A stretch of 64,000 nt of DNA from Platerodrilus igneus (GCA_036346225.1 JARFIW010001670.1:1-64000), one strand, 5' to 3'. Positions 1 through 11,054 are shown, counted from the first letter of the stretch. Numbers and translations: made by a program. The notes: generated by a model not told the origin, from the letters alone.

Positions 1-1196
1 AGCACCTGCCCATTGGTGATTTTAGATGGATGGATGCTAGAAAGATTGCTCTCCTAAAAGAACTAATTTTGAATATACCTGAAACCAACGAGAAAGGTTA
101 TATTCTAGAAGTTGATCTGGAGTACCCCGAACATCTACACCATTCCCACAACGATCTACCCTTCTGTCCTGAAAACATGGTACCTCCATCGCCCAAATCA
201 AAGACACCTAAATTGTTAGCAACTCTGTCGGAAAAGAAAACTATATTATTCATTATCGGAATTTGCAACAGTGTATGCGATACGGTCTAAAACTAAAAGC
301 AATCCACCGGGTTTTAGAGTTTACTCAGTCTCCATGGTTGAAGGCGTATATCGACCTTAACACCGGGTTGAGGATGTCGGCGAAAACGCATTTGAGAAAG
401 ACTTTTATAAATTAATGAATAATGCGGTGTTCGGGAAGACTATGGAGAACGTAGACAAACGTGTAGATGTGAAAATCGTGACCCGGTGGGATGCTTCTGG
501 TAAATGGTTGTGCGCGAACAAGCTAATTGCTCGACCAAACTTTAACAGTTGCTTAGTGTTGGGGGAAAATCTGGCGATTATACAGATGAATCGTGTAAAA
601 GTGAAGTACGACAAGCCGATTTATGCAGGATTGTCAATTTTAGATCTATCCAAAACGCTAATGTACGACTTTCACTACAGTGCTATGGTTCCTCTGTATG
701 GTCCCAGATTGTCCCTGCTTTATACAGATACAGACTCCTTAGTGTATAGTGTGCAAACTGAAGACTTGTATAGTGACATTAGTGCAAACATTGAGCATTT
801 TGATACAAGTGATTACCCTCCAAACAATAAGTACAATATACCGCGTGTGAACAAAAAGTTGTGGGGAAATTTAAAGACGAGTTTTGTGGGATTTGGTGTT
901 GGAATTTGTAGGTAGTAGGGCTAAGTCCTACTGCATTATTAGTGAGAAAGACATTGTTAAGAAAATTAAGGGTGTTAGTCGTAATGTGGTGGCGGGGATT
1001 AGTGTAGATAGTTTTAGGGATGTTGTTATTAATAATAGAGATGCCCTCATGAATACGATGGTATCAATCCGGAGTAAAAACACGTTTTGTACACCCAATT
1101 AATTAATAAAATTAGTTTATCGGACGCAGATGACAAGCGTTACGTCATCCCCGGAAGCATATCAACCTACGCATGGGGGCATAAAGATATAAGATA
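1..1196 (+). pseudogene. Family B, protein-primed type DNA polymerase, C-terminal part, frameshifted
   Basis: The translation carries the palm motifs of a family B polymerase in the right order. Motif A-like EVDLEYPE lies near 108-131, motif B-like KLMNNAVFGKTMENV near 409-453, and motif C YTDTDSLVY near 721-747. The end (SDADDKRYV, then TYAWGHKDI, about 1121-1190) resembles the tail of viral/organellar type polymerases of the DNA_pol_B_2 family. Such enzymes replicate Polintons (Mavericks), linear plasmids and some viruses. The frames are 30-290, then 415-915, then 884-1102, so at least two frameshifts and a stop break it, and the exonuclease half lies outside the window. No Polinton integrase, ATPase or capsid gene follows, so the Polinton assignment is inference. 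An insect DNA virus insertion is the alternative. Confidence 0.8.
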
Positions 1197-2152
1197 GTTG
1201 TTTATATTTTATTGTGTATATATAGTATATAAGTTAGTTATAAGCATATCTACCCTCCCCCATCCTTAATAATTCCTTTGTTCCCGGCGACATGTGTTTA
1301 CCTCCACGTGGTGTTGCTGGACGGTAAAACATATTGTTAATCTAACAATATGTCTTATTGACTGAAAACACGTTTCCTCTTTTTTACATTAATCTCTTTT
1401 TATTACAGGTCTATTTAAACAACACATTAATCTCTTTTTTGTTACAGGTTAACCTGCTTGGATTCGGCTACACAGGAAATAATGTTTATACTTTGTAAAA
1501 ATTGTAATTAGTTTATTAAACTGTGAATAAATTATTAAAATTTTGTGTGCTTGATTTATGTATTGGTTAAAGCATATATCTTGGATAGCGAAAAAGGTTT
1601 TTAAAAATGGAGTTAAATATATACGAGCAAAAATTTTAGAGGTTTGAGAGCTTTAAAGTGTAATTTTGCAGGGCGTTGTCTGATTTTAAATCTGTTTACA
1701 GATTCTGCAATAAAATTCTAAGCTAACAAGATGTATTGCATGACTAAAAATTTATAAGAACGCTCAAAAGTCGCTATAGGTAAAAATCTTAAAATTGGGG
1801 TAGCTCCTTGGGGTGATGCAATCTAAAAATTCTTAAAGATTCGGGTACCTGAGAAAATCTAATATTAATTGATACCAAACAAGGTAGGTTTATCTCGAAA
1901 GATAAAAAATGGCTAGTCGAAGAAAACTTTTGGTCCAGAATGTTAGCGGTAAAAAATCTTAAAAATAGGTTTATCTCGTGGGAGGAAATGTGGATGCTCA
2001 TTTATCTCGAAAGATAAAAAATTTAAGATATATTTATCTCGAAAGATGAAAAATGGTTAGTCGAAGAAAACTTTTTGGTCCAGATGTGTGAGGAAATGTG
2101 GGATTCTGGAGGAAATGTGGGGGTGAAAACCCTGATAATACACTACTAAAAT
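1197..2152. other. Non-coding stretch with short repeats
   Basis: No convincing coding region. A short direct repeat (acattaatctctttttXttacaggt, X = a/g) occurs near 1388-1412 and 1424-1448. Palindromic repeats at 1889-2110 are listed separately. Composition is AT-rich. Confidence 0.5.
1889..2085. repeat. Short interspersed palindromic repeat, three copies
   Basis: The 18-bp palindrome tttatctcgaaagataaa starts at 1889 and 2001, and again with one change at 2033. Copies 1 and 3 are followed by the same run of about 30 bp (aaatgg[c/t]tagtcgaagaaaact, then ttggtccaga). Each could fold as a 7-bp stem around CGA. The function is unknown. It could be decayed tandem duplication within the polymerase-bearing element. 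Confidence 0.6.
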
Positions 2153-2659
2153 GGTATACATAAAACCGACGATAAAATAAAAGCAATAATTAATATGCCT
2201 GCTCCACATGATGTAAAATCGCTAGAATCATTTCTGGGTATGATAAATTACCATGCAAAATTCATTCCACATATGGCTAAATTGTGCTATCCTTTAAATT
2301 GTTTAAGAAAAAAAGACGTACCGTTCAACTGAAATAAAGATTGTGAATCATCTTTCGAAAAATTTAAAAACTACTTGCCTCTAACAAATATTTAGTACAT
2401 TTTAATCCAAAATTACCTATTATTCTTTCTTGCGATGCTTCCTCTGTCGGTATTGATTGCGCTTTATATCATCGTTATCCCGATGGTTCAGAAAGAGCAA
2501 TTGCATATGCATCAAAAACACTACGTTCTGAAGAACAAAAATATTCCCAAATGGAAAGACAAGGACTATTAATAATATTGGGAGTAAAAAAATTTCATAG
2601 ATACATTGGGGACGTTTTTTTAATCTACAAACTGACTATAAACCTTTAGTTACGATTAC
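2153..2659 (+). pseudogene. Ty3/Gypsy reverse transcriptase thumb to RNase H fragment
   Basis: The translation shows the region after the catalytic palm of a Gypsy polymerase: DDKIKAIINMPAP, then SLESFLGMINYHAKFIPHMA, then the RNase H start (LSCDASSVGIDCALY), then AIAYASKTLRSEEQKYSQME. It ends in the TDHKPL-like segment at about 2635-2655. Stops (for example TGA near 2329) and at least two frameshifts break it. The fragment stops exactly where LINE-A copy 1 begins at 2660, so it is probably the target of, or was truncated by, that LINE. Nothing of gag, protease or integrase remains. Confidence 0.85.
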
Positions 2660-2759
2660 GTTAATATCTCGAGTTGATTATATGTAAAGGATAAGAAAGC
2701 CCGCATTAACTAGTTTTCAAATCTACTGCCTCTCTACATGGGTAGATGCCAATGGAATG

Positions 2760-3450
2760 TCAATCAACTGCAATATGACTGAATGAGTTTAATGTGGTGT
2801 GTACAACTCTACCTATACCTATTCTTAAACATTGAGTTTGGGAACTCTAAAAGGAATCAGACAATTGTAAATACTTGAGTATTATTATCAGTCACAACCT
2901 GAAATGGAATAAACGTGTAATTTATGTAGCTTCCAAAGCTAACGCAGAATTGAATTTTTTCAATAGGTAATGCCTTTCTGGTGTTTCCTACAACATAAAG
3001 CAGCATATGTCTGTCTTGTGGGCTTTCTAAACCATTATTTAGTAGTTGGGATCTCCCAACCCAATATTTCGCTTTACACCTTGAGGTAGTTCAATGTAAA
3101 GCAGCTTGTCAGGTTCTGAGCGGCTATGACAATAAAGTAAGCTGTTCAGCTTATTAGAGTCCCTAGAATGGGAACCATTTGCCAGTCGACATAAGTAAAT
3201 ATTACTTATTGTAATATAGTGCCATAGCAAAATCAACCTTCAAAAGAACTGTCTAGGTACAATCACCTACATAATTATTACTGATAACCGTATTTGCATA
3301 TCATGCAGTGGTAAAAATACTCCACTTCTTTTGGAATCAATTCCCTGTTGTCAAAGCTGCCACGTTATGGAATGCACTAGTCCCAAGACATATTTGATCC
3401 TTTTCCTGAAACAATAGGGTCAGTTTGTCAAAGCAATTTATTAATTTAAT
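2760..3450 (+). pseudogene. LINE-A reverse transcriptase C-terminal region, decayed
   Basis: Several short stretches in changing frames match the post-palm part of CR1/L2/Jockey-type LINE reverse transcriptases. KYLSIIISHNLKWNKRV is the YLGV-type segment. ASKANAELNFFNR follows, then SSWDLPTQYFALHLEVVQCK (the SSVWDP segment), then SLLESLEWEPFASR. Near 3330-3440 an FFWNQFPVV...LWNAL stretch corresponds to the usual WN-LP C-terminal motif. Multiple stops and indels make it non-functional. Clade assignment within LINEs is uncertain. Confidence 0.75.
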
Positions 3451-3742
3451 TTATAAAATATACGTTAAAAAACGTTAATACTTTTGATTGCTACCACCAC
3501 TGTTAGCAGCATTGTATTTTAAATAATAATAATAAATAGTAGATTATAAGTTACATATATAAATTGTAAGACAGGTTATATGTTTGTGTTATGCATTGGC
3601 AATGAAGATATACAGTTAGCATTGTAAAAATAAATTATAACTAAACTAAACAACATCGCATGTCAATCATTATACTAGAGAGTCAAACCACCGGAATAAT
3701 ATTGTTATTTGCAATGATACTTTAACAAATAGAATGGTCTGT

Positions 3743-4331
3743 TGTAGTAGCACACTTCTGCCGCCATTTTTGGTGGCAGCTTATGTATAGGAAGGAAGAT
3801 TGTCTGAGAAGATTGTAATTACAATATAAATCAGTTAGGGAATGATAGGGAAAGCTTGGGACAGACTTATGCTAACAAATTACTTAGACCAGGGAAAAAA
3901 ATGTGTAAATTTATAGGGCACGTAAAAGAGCTGGATTCACTATTAATATTTGGCGTATTCTTAGAAAATTTGAATCCATTTTAAATTAGCTAGCTAGATT
4001 TGGATAGTTTTAATTCGACCCTTCAGGTCACACCGGTAAGCAGAGCTGGCGGCTGCTATCCTTCATTACGGATCCCTTCCCATTTATTTTGTTTGTGTTT
4101 TGTTGATCAGGCACACTCCAAATCAACGCTAGGGATACCATTAATGAAACCCTATTTTTAGTTTTTGTTTTAGTTGTTAGATTTTTATTTAGGATGTGTT
4201 AATTTTGAAGTTAGAATAATTAGGACGTTTATATTTTCGCGTTTGAACCCAGTGTAGTACCTTCGGGTGGAGCATTGGGGACGTGGCCGCAAGCATAGCG
4301 GCCCCTTAATTAAATTATAATGTAGTAGCAC
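3743..4331. mobile_element. 567-bp insertion with 11-bp target-site duplication
   Basis: The sequence tgtagtagcac occurs at 3743-3753 and again at 4321-4331. The inverted LINE-A copy has it only once, without the 567 bp between, which gives an empty site for comparison. The insert starts with a hairpin (ctgccgcca...tggtggcag) and has no ORF of note. An 11-bp duplication points to target-primed insertion (SINE or truncated LINE) rather than an LTR element or mariner. I do not recognise the family, and a tRNA-like promoter is not evident. Confidence 0.7.
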
Positions 4332-4879
4332 TGTATTGTAATTGTATAATTGAGGTAAGATCAAAACAATGATTGTCGTGATCATTTGATCTGGCTGGCA
4401 CAAAATTCAGTGCTTTCCAAATTAAAGTAGATGTAAGTTGACTAATTTTTTGGTCTAGAAAAGAGTCTGTCTGGTCTCAACTATAGCAAGTTTTTAAGAT
4501 ATGCCGATTTCATTGTTAGCTGTACATTACTTTCAGTTGAGATCCGGCTTTTAGGATTAGAAATATGTATTAAATATTGATTTATTATAAGGTACCTGAT
4601 ATGTAGCTATTGCTATTATAAAAAAATGTTAAGATATGTTTTGTAGCTCTCAAGAGTATATATGCACCTCCCAACATTTGTTTTTTCGTAGGTCATTATT
4701 GCTGTGTAAAGCAGATAATAATGTTTTAAAGAGTAGCCATTTGCAAGTAATTAAATGCATGTAAGTGCAATAAAAGAAAGATAAATTGTATCGCTACCTT
4801 TATATACCCAATATGTTACAAAGTATATAAATCAAAGGATATGTGTTATACAAATTGGCTTAATTAAGTTGCTGCGTAA

Positions 4880-5032
4880 TGGTCGTTTGCATCGCTTCGA
4901 CTTAAATGCTCGACTTAGTAAAGTGTCACTTAAGTTATCAAATTTACATTATATTATTGAAAAAGTTACAGCATTAAACAATGCCAATGCTACTAGGAGC
5001 GAGCATTTAAACCGAAGCAATGAGAACGGCCA
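4880..5032. mobile_element. Small MITE-like element with about 33-bp terminal inverted repeats
   Basis: The left arm at 4880-4912 and the reverse complement of 5000-5032 match at 27 of 33 positions, sharing the core ttaaatgctcg. The roughly 87-bp interior is AT-rich and non-coding. It lies just beyond the 3' end of LINE-A copy 1. No clear target duplication is visible. It could be a DNA-transposon MITE or a structured RNA fold. Confidence 0.55.
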
Positions 5033-6066
5033 AGTCTAAATCCCAGCCGAGATTTAAACCTTATCTAGAACGCTAAATCCTGTATGTATTACTAGATGGC
5101 GCCGAAGTTTTTCTGAAGTTTTTAAGTAGATATGGTTAAGCTCCGGGCTAATGTTAGGGTACCAACCCCTTTAATGGCCCCAGCAACAATGTTTTGATTG
5201 TTTATAAGGAAGTTTCCCATCTATAGTTTATGTGGTCTGTGCAACTTACTATATAAAAACAAACACAAATTTCTGCCCAAAGACAAAAGAAACGCCGATA
5301 ATAGCCGCCAAAACTTGACGTTTAGAATTCATGATCAGTTAATAAAAAGTACAGGGTTTTAAATGAATATATTCCAACTGAAACGCACCCCTAATCCTTA
5401 ATATTTGCTTAAATTGACACAATGCCAAATATGGAAGATACGTGACTAGTGATGTTTGTGGATCCAGGCTTACAGTTATAAAATAGTAAATGTTGCAATT
5501 CAGAATTGTAAAAATTATAATTTACCAATGTAGGGATACTATTTAAAATAGTTCAAATTACAATGCAAAGTAGTATACATTACAATATTAAATTTTAATA
5601 TATACAATTTACTATCGTAATGATTGCAATTTAAAATATTAAATTGTAACTACTTGCATGGTAGTTATTAATATGAACTTGGGAATTATTACAAGGTTTA
5701 TCAAATTTAAAAGTGGGAAATTGTAATAGTTACTAAGTACAGAAATATTTAAATGTTATAATGTTATAATATGAACTGCTCTTATTTATATAATATTGAA
5801 AATCTCGTTATGCTTTAGCTGAAAAATTACTATAGTGCATGTAAATTAGCCAAATAATAATTTACTACAAAGCTTTGGTGAATATTACAATAGGCAACAA
5901 AGAATGCACATTTAAATGAGCAATTTTCATTTATAAACAACTATACTAGCCTAATAGAACTATTTAATTTACTTTAATTTAATTTAAACAAAACAAATAC
6001 AAAAAATTAAAGCACTCAAAGCTAAATAAAAATGGAGCAAAAAAGAAAAAAATGCAAAAGAGGCTA
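5033..6066. other. No gene seen
   Basis: AT-rich sequence with many short runs of attacaat/aaattg type. I find no ORF with family resemblance and no clear element ends. It precedes the hAT target duplication at 6067. Confidence 0.6.
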
Positions 6067-6414
6067 TCTCCAATCAGCGGCGGCCTTAGACTCTGCGGGG
6101 CCCTGGGCAAAAAGTTTTTGCGGGGTTTTTTTATCGTAAAATCAAAATTTAAAGCTACTGAAATGCGAACTTAAGTTTTTTCGTAAAAGCCTAAAAATTT
6201 TAATATTACCAAAAATACTGATTTTTTATTGTTAACACAATAAAATGTTTTACGTGAACTGTATTAGGATTAGAATCAGGATCAAATGGATTTTAATTTA
6301 ATATTTAAAAGTAACTTATATTTAAATGTAGGAAATGAAGAAAACATAAAAATAAAAAAAACCATCAATTAACATTCGATGAATAAGAAAAATGTTGAGA
6401 GTTTTTTAAACTTC

Positions 6415-6916
6415 TCAGACACAAACTTTTCTACTTTTTATTGTAGCAAAATCTTGTATCAAATGTTGATAATTAAGCGAGGCAGCAACGTCGTTTTCGA
6501 TAGAAATTAATGCAAGAGCAGACAACCTGTCTTGAGTCATTGTAGTCCGCAAATATGTTTTTATTAATTTTAACCTGGAAAAGCTTCTTTCTGCAGACGA
6601 AACGGTCACTGGAATTGTAGATAATATTCTTAAAGCAACACTTATATTTGGGTAAACTTCATTTAAATTGTTTTTAATGATATATTTTAATGCAGAAATG
6701 GCACTGTTTTCACCATCAAACGCTCTTATAAATAGTTATAACTCTTCATATAGTTCTAATCCATCCACATCTTTCCTTCCTTCAACGCTTAATGATATCT
6801 CCAAATCTTTACAGTGTTTTAGAATAGACTCATCGGTCATATGTATTAAATTTCGAATTTGATTGTTACAGGCGGAAAAGCTACTAAGTGTATCCTTTCC
6901 AGTCAAATTATAAAAT
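6415..6916 (-). pseudogene. hAT transposase C-terminal part with dimerisation domain
   Basis: Reading the minus strand from 6916, the translation runs FYNLTGKDTLSSFSACNNQI, DESILKHCKDLEISL and VDGLELYEEL. It then meets a TAA at 6736-6738 and continues in the same frame to VSSAERSFSRLKLIKTYLR. TTMTQDRLSALALISIEND follows. The AERSFS...IK..LR..M.Q.RL pattern is the signature of the hAT C-terminal dimerisation domain (Dimer_Tnp_hAT), needed for transposase multimers. It is the same gene as 8626-10838, separated from it by the 6917-8612 insertion. It ends at the stop at 6415, about 340 bp from the element end. Confidence 0.85.
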
Positions 6917-8612
6917 GGGGGCGGCCTGTAAAACAAAATTAAAAGGGGGGTCACCGGCACTAGCTAGCGGAAGGTCGTGGATCATATAGAGGGTTAAAAT
7001 TTTGAAAAAAAGGGTTAAATTAATTTATAATATACTACAAAAATGTGGCACTTACCTTTCATAAAATATTGTGGCTTAATGACAATTGCCAAGGGCGCCA
7101 GACAAGTCGAGAATGTCCAAATGTTCGTACAAAACCTTGAGAGACTTGTCATCCCAAGGAGGACAATTGTTTCTTTTAATCAATTCCTCACCTTTTTGTA
7201 CTACTTATATAAAAAATAAGAAAAACTATTGACTCAATCAACGGCAAACAAAACTATTTAATTCACAGAGCAATAAACGTGAACCTCTTACATGCATTGA
7301 TTTTAGTTTATAAATTTAAGTGAATAGGTGACTATGAAAGTTGTGAAAATTTTGTGCACATAAGTAGTTATCAAACACTTGTAAATGAAAGAAACTTATA
7401 TTATAAATCGTACAATAATTTAATCCTACTGTTTATGGCCAAAACGTCCTAACAAATAAACTAACTAAAAATTGGTCATGCTACTTAACTATAAAAGCTT
7501 ACTTACTAATAATTGTCTATTGTTTGAGGGTTTGTTTTCCAACGTAGAACAGTTCTTAATTTTGGGAAGAGAATCTCGCTTGTTGCTTCTGTTTGTAATG
7601 TTTCAGAAAATTGACTGGCACACGAACTCGGCAGAATTTTTTGACAATATAACTTACTTGCTGCGTCACACGACTACAAGCTTTTTAAATATTTATCTTG
7701 TATCACTTTAAATCCGCGAACTATGGGCATAACCCTCGCGAAACTGGAAGAGCAACCTTCTTTCCAATTTTTTTCTAACGTGATACGAAGTTTAATTTCT
7801 ATGTCATGCCAGAGAAACGCCACCCGCAAAACTACGTTTTTCTCTACTTCTTAAACACGGTCGGCCCCATTGGAAAAACTCCCTGTCTTTTGGCTAAGCC
7901 TTCAAATATATAGATTAATTCCCTACTCTAATTATGAGCGTCATTTTCTGGTATCCAATGACTGAACAGAACCTCCCACAAAACAAGATTTCAGAAACCA
8001 AATCCAACCCCTTTTTTAGATGAGAGTCACGGAAGCAACTATTTTTCCCAAGAATTTAAATTATCTTTTTACCTTCTACGAATTACTTAAATATGGCAAT
8101 GTGGAATCTACTTATGGCGACAGTGTCTGCCATTAACAAAGACCGGCTAACCTACTTGAGCCGAAATAGATTTTTAATACAAAGGATGTCTCCAGACTAC
8201 TTAAGATTACTTATAATATTTGAACAAATCAATTGGAAATAGTTTTGTGCTATTATAATATTTTGTTTTGTCTAACCCGCTGTCAAGCAACGAAGGTTAA
8301 GCTTTTCAAACTGAAATTGGTTTTCCTTTATTTACGCTAAAAGGTACTATTACATTTTAATTTAATCGGATTTGTTATTCTGTTACTGACCTAACTTTTA
8401 AGAAGTTTATTGTATTTGACTTACGATAGGGTGTAGAGCTTTAAATTATTATGACCTGCCGCTGGAATTTTAGTAGCCCGAAGCTATCGGTAAATGTGGT
8501 CTTTTTATTATAAAGGATCCTAAATAAAATGAGGTAAATTATTGTGGGAATTTTGTCTATACTTTATTCAAGTTACTGAATTTCTAATTAATTGATGTGT
8601 TTAATTGTTAAC
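6917..8612. mobile_element. 1.7-kb insertion splitting the hAT transposase gene
   Basis: The transposase reading breaks after ALKKHST (near 8653, with weak homology to about 8626) and resumes at FYNLTGK near 6915. The two borders carry attataaaat (6907-6916) and attacaaaat (8613-8622), a 10-bp duplication with one mismatch. The left edge is G-rich (ggggg cggcctg). Within it, the minus strand at about 7066-7190 reads EELIKRNNCPPWDDKSLKVL, then YEHLDILDLSG, flanked by AG and GTAAG, which looks like an exon of something I do not recognise. A 9-10-bp duplication would fit a Mutator-type element, but clear terminal repeats are not visible. An intron is the alternative and is less likely given the repeat. 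Confidence 0.45.
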
Positions 8613-8625
8613 ATTACAAAATAAT

Positions 8626-10838
8626 GTTACATGATACATAAAGCCAAATATATTATGTACTGTGCTTTTTAAGTGCTTCAAATCGACGCTCAACGCTTCC
8701 TCGAACCGTATCAACAATCACATTAAAAAAATTATTTTTGAAGTTAATTTCTGGTGTCTGAAAACTCACATCTTTTGCTTCATAATCAAAAAAGCGTTTC
8801 TTTTGCCTGCTTCTTTTACATTTGAATGTTGGTTCAATTTCCGCTTGTTCAGCAAGTTCTTTTGCATCAATTAATGCCGACTGAAAGCCAGTATCTCGGT
8901 ATTCGTTTATCCATTTAATAAAACCTTGCAAATGTTGTAAAGCGACAGTTAAATTCATATTTTTTACTTGCCACATCTTGCTAATTAAATTTATTTTGTG
9001 TAATATATCGTACCATATTGTTAAAGACATTACGAAGTCAAAAGAAGTTATTTCTTTTTCGATTGATTGGCATTCACTAATCAAAGCACAATCTGTTGTA
9101 TTTTCGGCTAAACTTTGTATAACACTGCATATATCATTTAGCTAATATTTCACAGCCTTTGCGGATTCTACTCTACACTCCCACCTCGTTTCCGATAAAC
9201 GTTTTAGTGAAATATTAACATTTTCCTTTAAAATAGCCCACCGTTCACTAGAACCAGAAAAAAGCGTATAAAGCCGTTGCAAAAATCCAAAGAAGGATTG
9301 AGCTTGTACACAAGAGGATGCAGCATCACCTAATACTAAATTCCAGTTATGGCAGCCACAGGGTACAAAAAACGCCAAAGGATTTGCAGTCAAAATTCTT
9401 TTTTGAACCCCACTTTTTTCTCCACGCATGTTTGCACCGTTATCGTATCCTTGACCCCGGCAGTTTTCTAATGGCAACTTTAAGCTTTCCAGTGCAGTTA
9501 AAATGTAGGTAGTTAAATATTCTGCAGTATTTTTTTCTGCGGCAATAAAACCAATAAAATGCTCTTCAATGTCACCATTTTCCAGTGCAGTTAAAATGTA
9601 GGTAGTTAAATATTCTGCAGTATTTTTTTCTGCGGCAATAAAACCAATAAAATGCTCTTCAATGTCACCACTATCTACATCGACAAATCTGAATATCATT
9701 GACATTTGTTCAATTCTAGCAGTGTCTCGTGTACAATCAAGAATTATGGAAAAGTACTTAGACTTTTGTATTTTTTCTATAATTTTAGATTTTACGTGAT
9801 TTGCAATCAGTTGAATGAGTTCATTTTGAATGTTTTTTCCGAGGTAGTGATCGCAAATTTTTTTTGAAGTTACTTGTTGCAAATGAATTTTTAAAATAGG
9901 ATCAAATCGACCAATTAACTTAACGATATCTAGAAAGTTACCGCTGGACGTATCTTCTAGATTTTCAGAGTGTCTTATAAATGCTAAATTATGAGAGGCT
10001 AATAATTGCACTACAGCAAGTAGCCTTTCTAAAATATCTTTCCGTCGTTGTTTTATAGATTCAATTTCAGACTTTGATGAATCATCAATACCTGTTTTGC
10101 ATTTTAATGCTTTTTGTAAATCGAACCATTTTAAAAGACATTCCTTGTGTGATTTAGAAATTTCATGTTCTTTTAAGAGATCACCTACATTCTTCCATTT
10201 ATTTAATCCTTCATAGGAGCTTAATTTTGATGAGCAATTACCAAATAGTCGGCAAGCAAAACAGTATATAACGACTTTCAGCTTTGAGTATACCAACCAA
10301 CTTCTGTTTTGCTCTTCACCGTTTTTTAAGGTGCGGGTATAGTAAAACTTGCTAAAATGTCGCCCATTAGCATCAGTAGGAAAATTAATATCTACGACAC
10401 TTGGACCTTTGAGCACAATAACAGACCGTGCTGCATCAGTAATGTACGTAGGCCACATTCCTGCATCATGTTCTATATTTATATTGAGCGGCATGTTGAA
10501 ATTTTCAGCTGATTCATACTCTAAGGCTGCTGAAAACAATGAAGTATGTGACCCAAGCGTAGATAATGATTTGGGTGACTCATCAGGCTCCGGTGAAGAT
10601 TCGGAGGGAGCATTGTTGAATGTAATTCTTCAACAGGTGCTAAATTTGTCAAATCGATTGATGTCAATGTCAATGTCGATTCCATATCCGTTTGTCTTGA
10701 ACAATTTCTTGTTTTCAAATATTTTACGAGAGATCCGCTTAGTTGCCCAGCTCGTTCCTTCCTTTTCTCGGATCTTTTTCTTTTCGAACTTCCAGACTCA
10801 TATTTTCTACCAACGTCTCGTTCGCGCGATGCCATCAC
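8626..10838 (-). pseudogene. hAT transposase, TTF-type zinc finger and DUF4371-like catalytic core (ZMYM1-like)
   Basis: This is the N-terminal and central part of a ZMYM1-like hAT transposase. 10838-10521 encodes a basic N-terminus (RKRSEKRKERAGQLSG). A frameshift then leads into 10539-8653. There a TTF-type zinc finger (IYCFACRLFGN...HEISKSHKEC) lies about residues 80-135. The RNase H-like core follows, with first aspartate LDCTRDT, second aspartate GQGYDNGANMRG, and the ETRWECR segment. A TAG at 9142-9144 interrupts an otherwise continuous frame that goes on with NDICSVIQSLAE through RFEALKKHST. A 93-bp in-frame tandem duplication lies in the core. One frameshift, one nonsense codon and the downstream insertion make it a pseudogene. 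Confidence 0.85.
9489..9674 (-). repeat. 93-bp in-frame tandem duplication inside the hAT transposase
   Basis: Two adjacent copies of 93 bp (period from 9489 to 9582) encode the same 31 residues, starting GDIEEHFIGFIAAEKNTAEY, twice in a row. The copies are essentially identical, so the duplication is recent compared with the decay of the gene. An assembly duplication is possible. Confidence 0.9.
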
Positions 10839-10841
10839 TTT

Positions 10842-10844
<3 letters not shown>

Positions 10845-10888
<44 letters not shown>
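10845..10888. repeat. (TA)n microsatellite
   Basis: Uninterrupted TA repeat of about 22 units between the hAT transposase start and the hammerhead array. Further TA tracts lie at about 12217-12227, 14022-14048 and 15156-15232, each at the edge of a nested repeat. Confidence 0.95.
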
Positions 10889-10890
<2 letters not shown>

Positions 10891-11009
10891 TGCCTTTTTC
10901 CATAGCCAAAAGATTATAATTATAAAGAATATGTAAATTTAATGAGTCTTAAAATAATATTAAAGAATGAAATTTATTGGCAAGTGACTCAATATTAGCC
11001 ACAAGGGCA

Positions 11010-11054
11010 TCCTGTCGACGCGTTTCGCCCTAATTGGGGCTCATCAGGACAGGA
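11010..11054 (-). ncRNA. Hammerhead ribozyme, array unit 1
   Basis: On the minus strand the order is: stem I 5' strand TCCTGTC, core CTGATGA, stem II GCCC, loop CAATTA, stem II GGGC, core GAAA, then CGCGTC and stem I 3' strand GACAGGA. Stem I pairs over 7 bp and stem II over 4 bp. Stem III is the minimal palindrome ACGCGT (3 bp per strand, no loop), a form that usually works best as a dimer. All invariant core residues are present. The predicted cleavage is after the C of GTC, between plus-strand positions 11017 and 11016. Confidence 0.9.

Larger units (their letters stand above)
2660..4865 (+). mobile_element. LINE-A copy 1: 5'-truncated non-LTR retrotransposon
   Basis: This segment is repeated in inverted orientation at 17901-20152. 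Shared landmarks are ttaatatctcgag at the outer end and gttatacaaattggct at the inner end. Its first 800 bp hold decayed LINE reverse transcriptase C-terminus and the rest is 3' non-coding. Copy 1 lacks the endonuclease and RT core that copy 2 keeps, so it is 5' truncated at 2660. The two copies differ by private insertions: 3754-4320 here, and 18931-19625 in copy 2. Copy 1 also has about 80 bp (roughly 3190-3270) that copy 2 lacks. No clear poly-A tail is visible at 4865. Confidence 0.8.

Noticed and set aside
3754..4320. Considered as a solo LTR
   Set aside because: Ends are not TG...CA and the duplication is 11 bp rather than 4-6 bp.
5470..5780. Repeated attacaat/aaattgtaa runs as a satellite
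   Set aside because: No fixed period could be found; it reads as low-complexity AT-rich sequence.
10349..10843. 164-codon plus-strand ORF
   Set aside because: It overlaps the minus-strand hAT transposase N-terminus, which has clear domain matches, and has no family resemblance itself.
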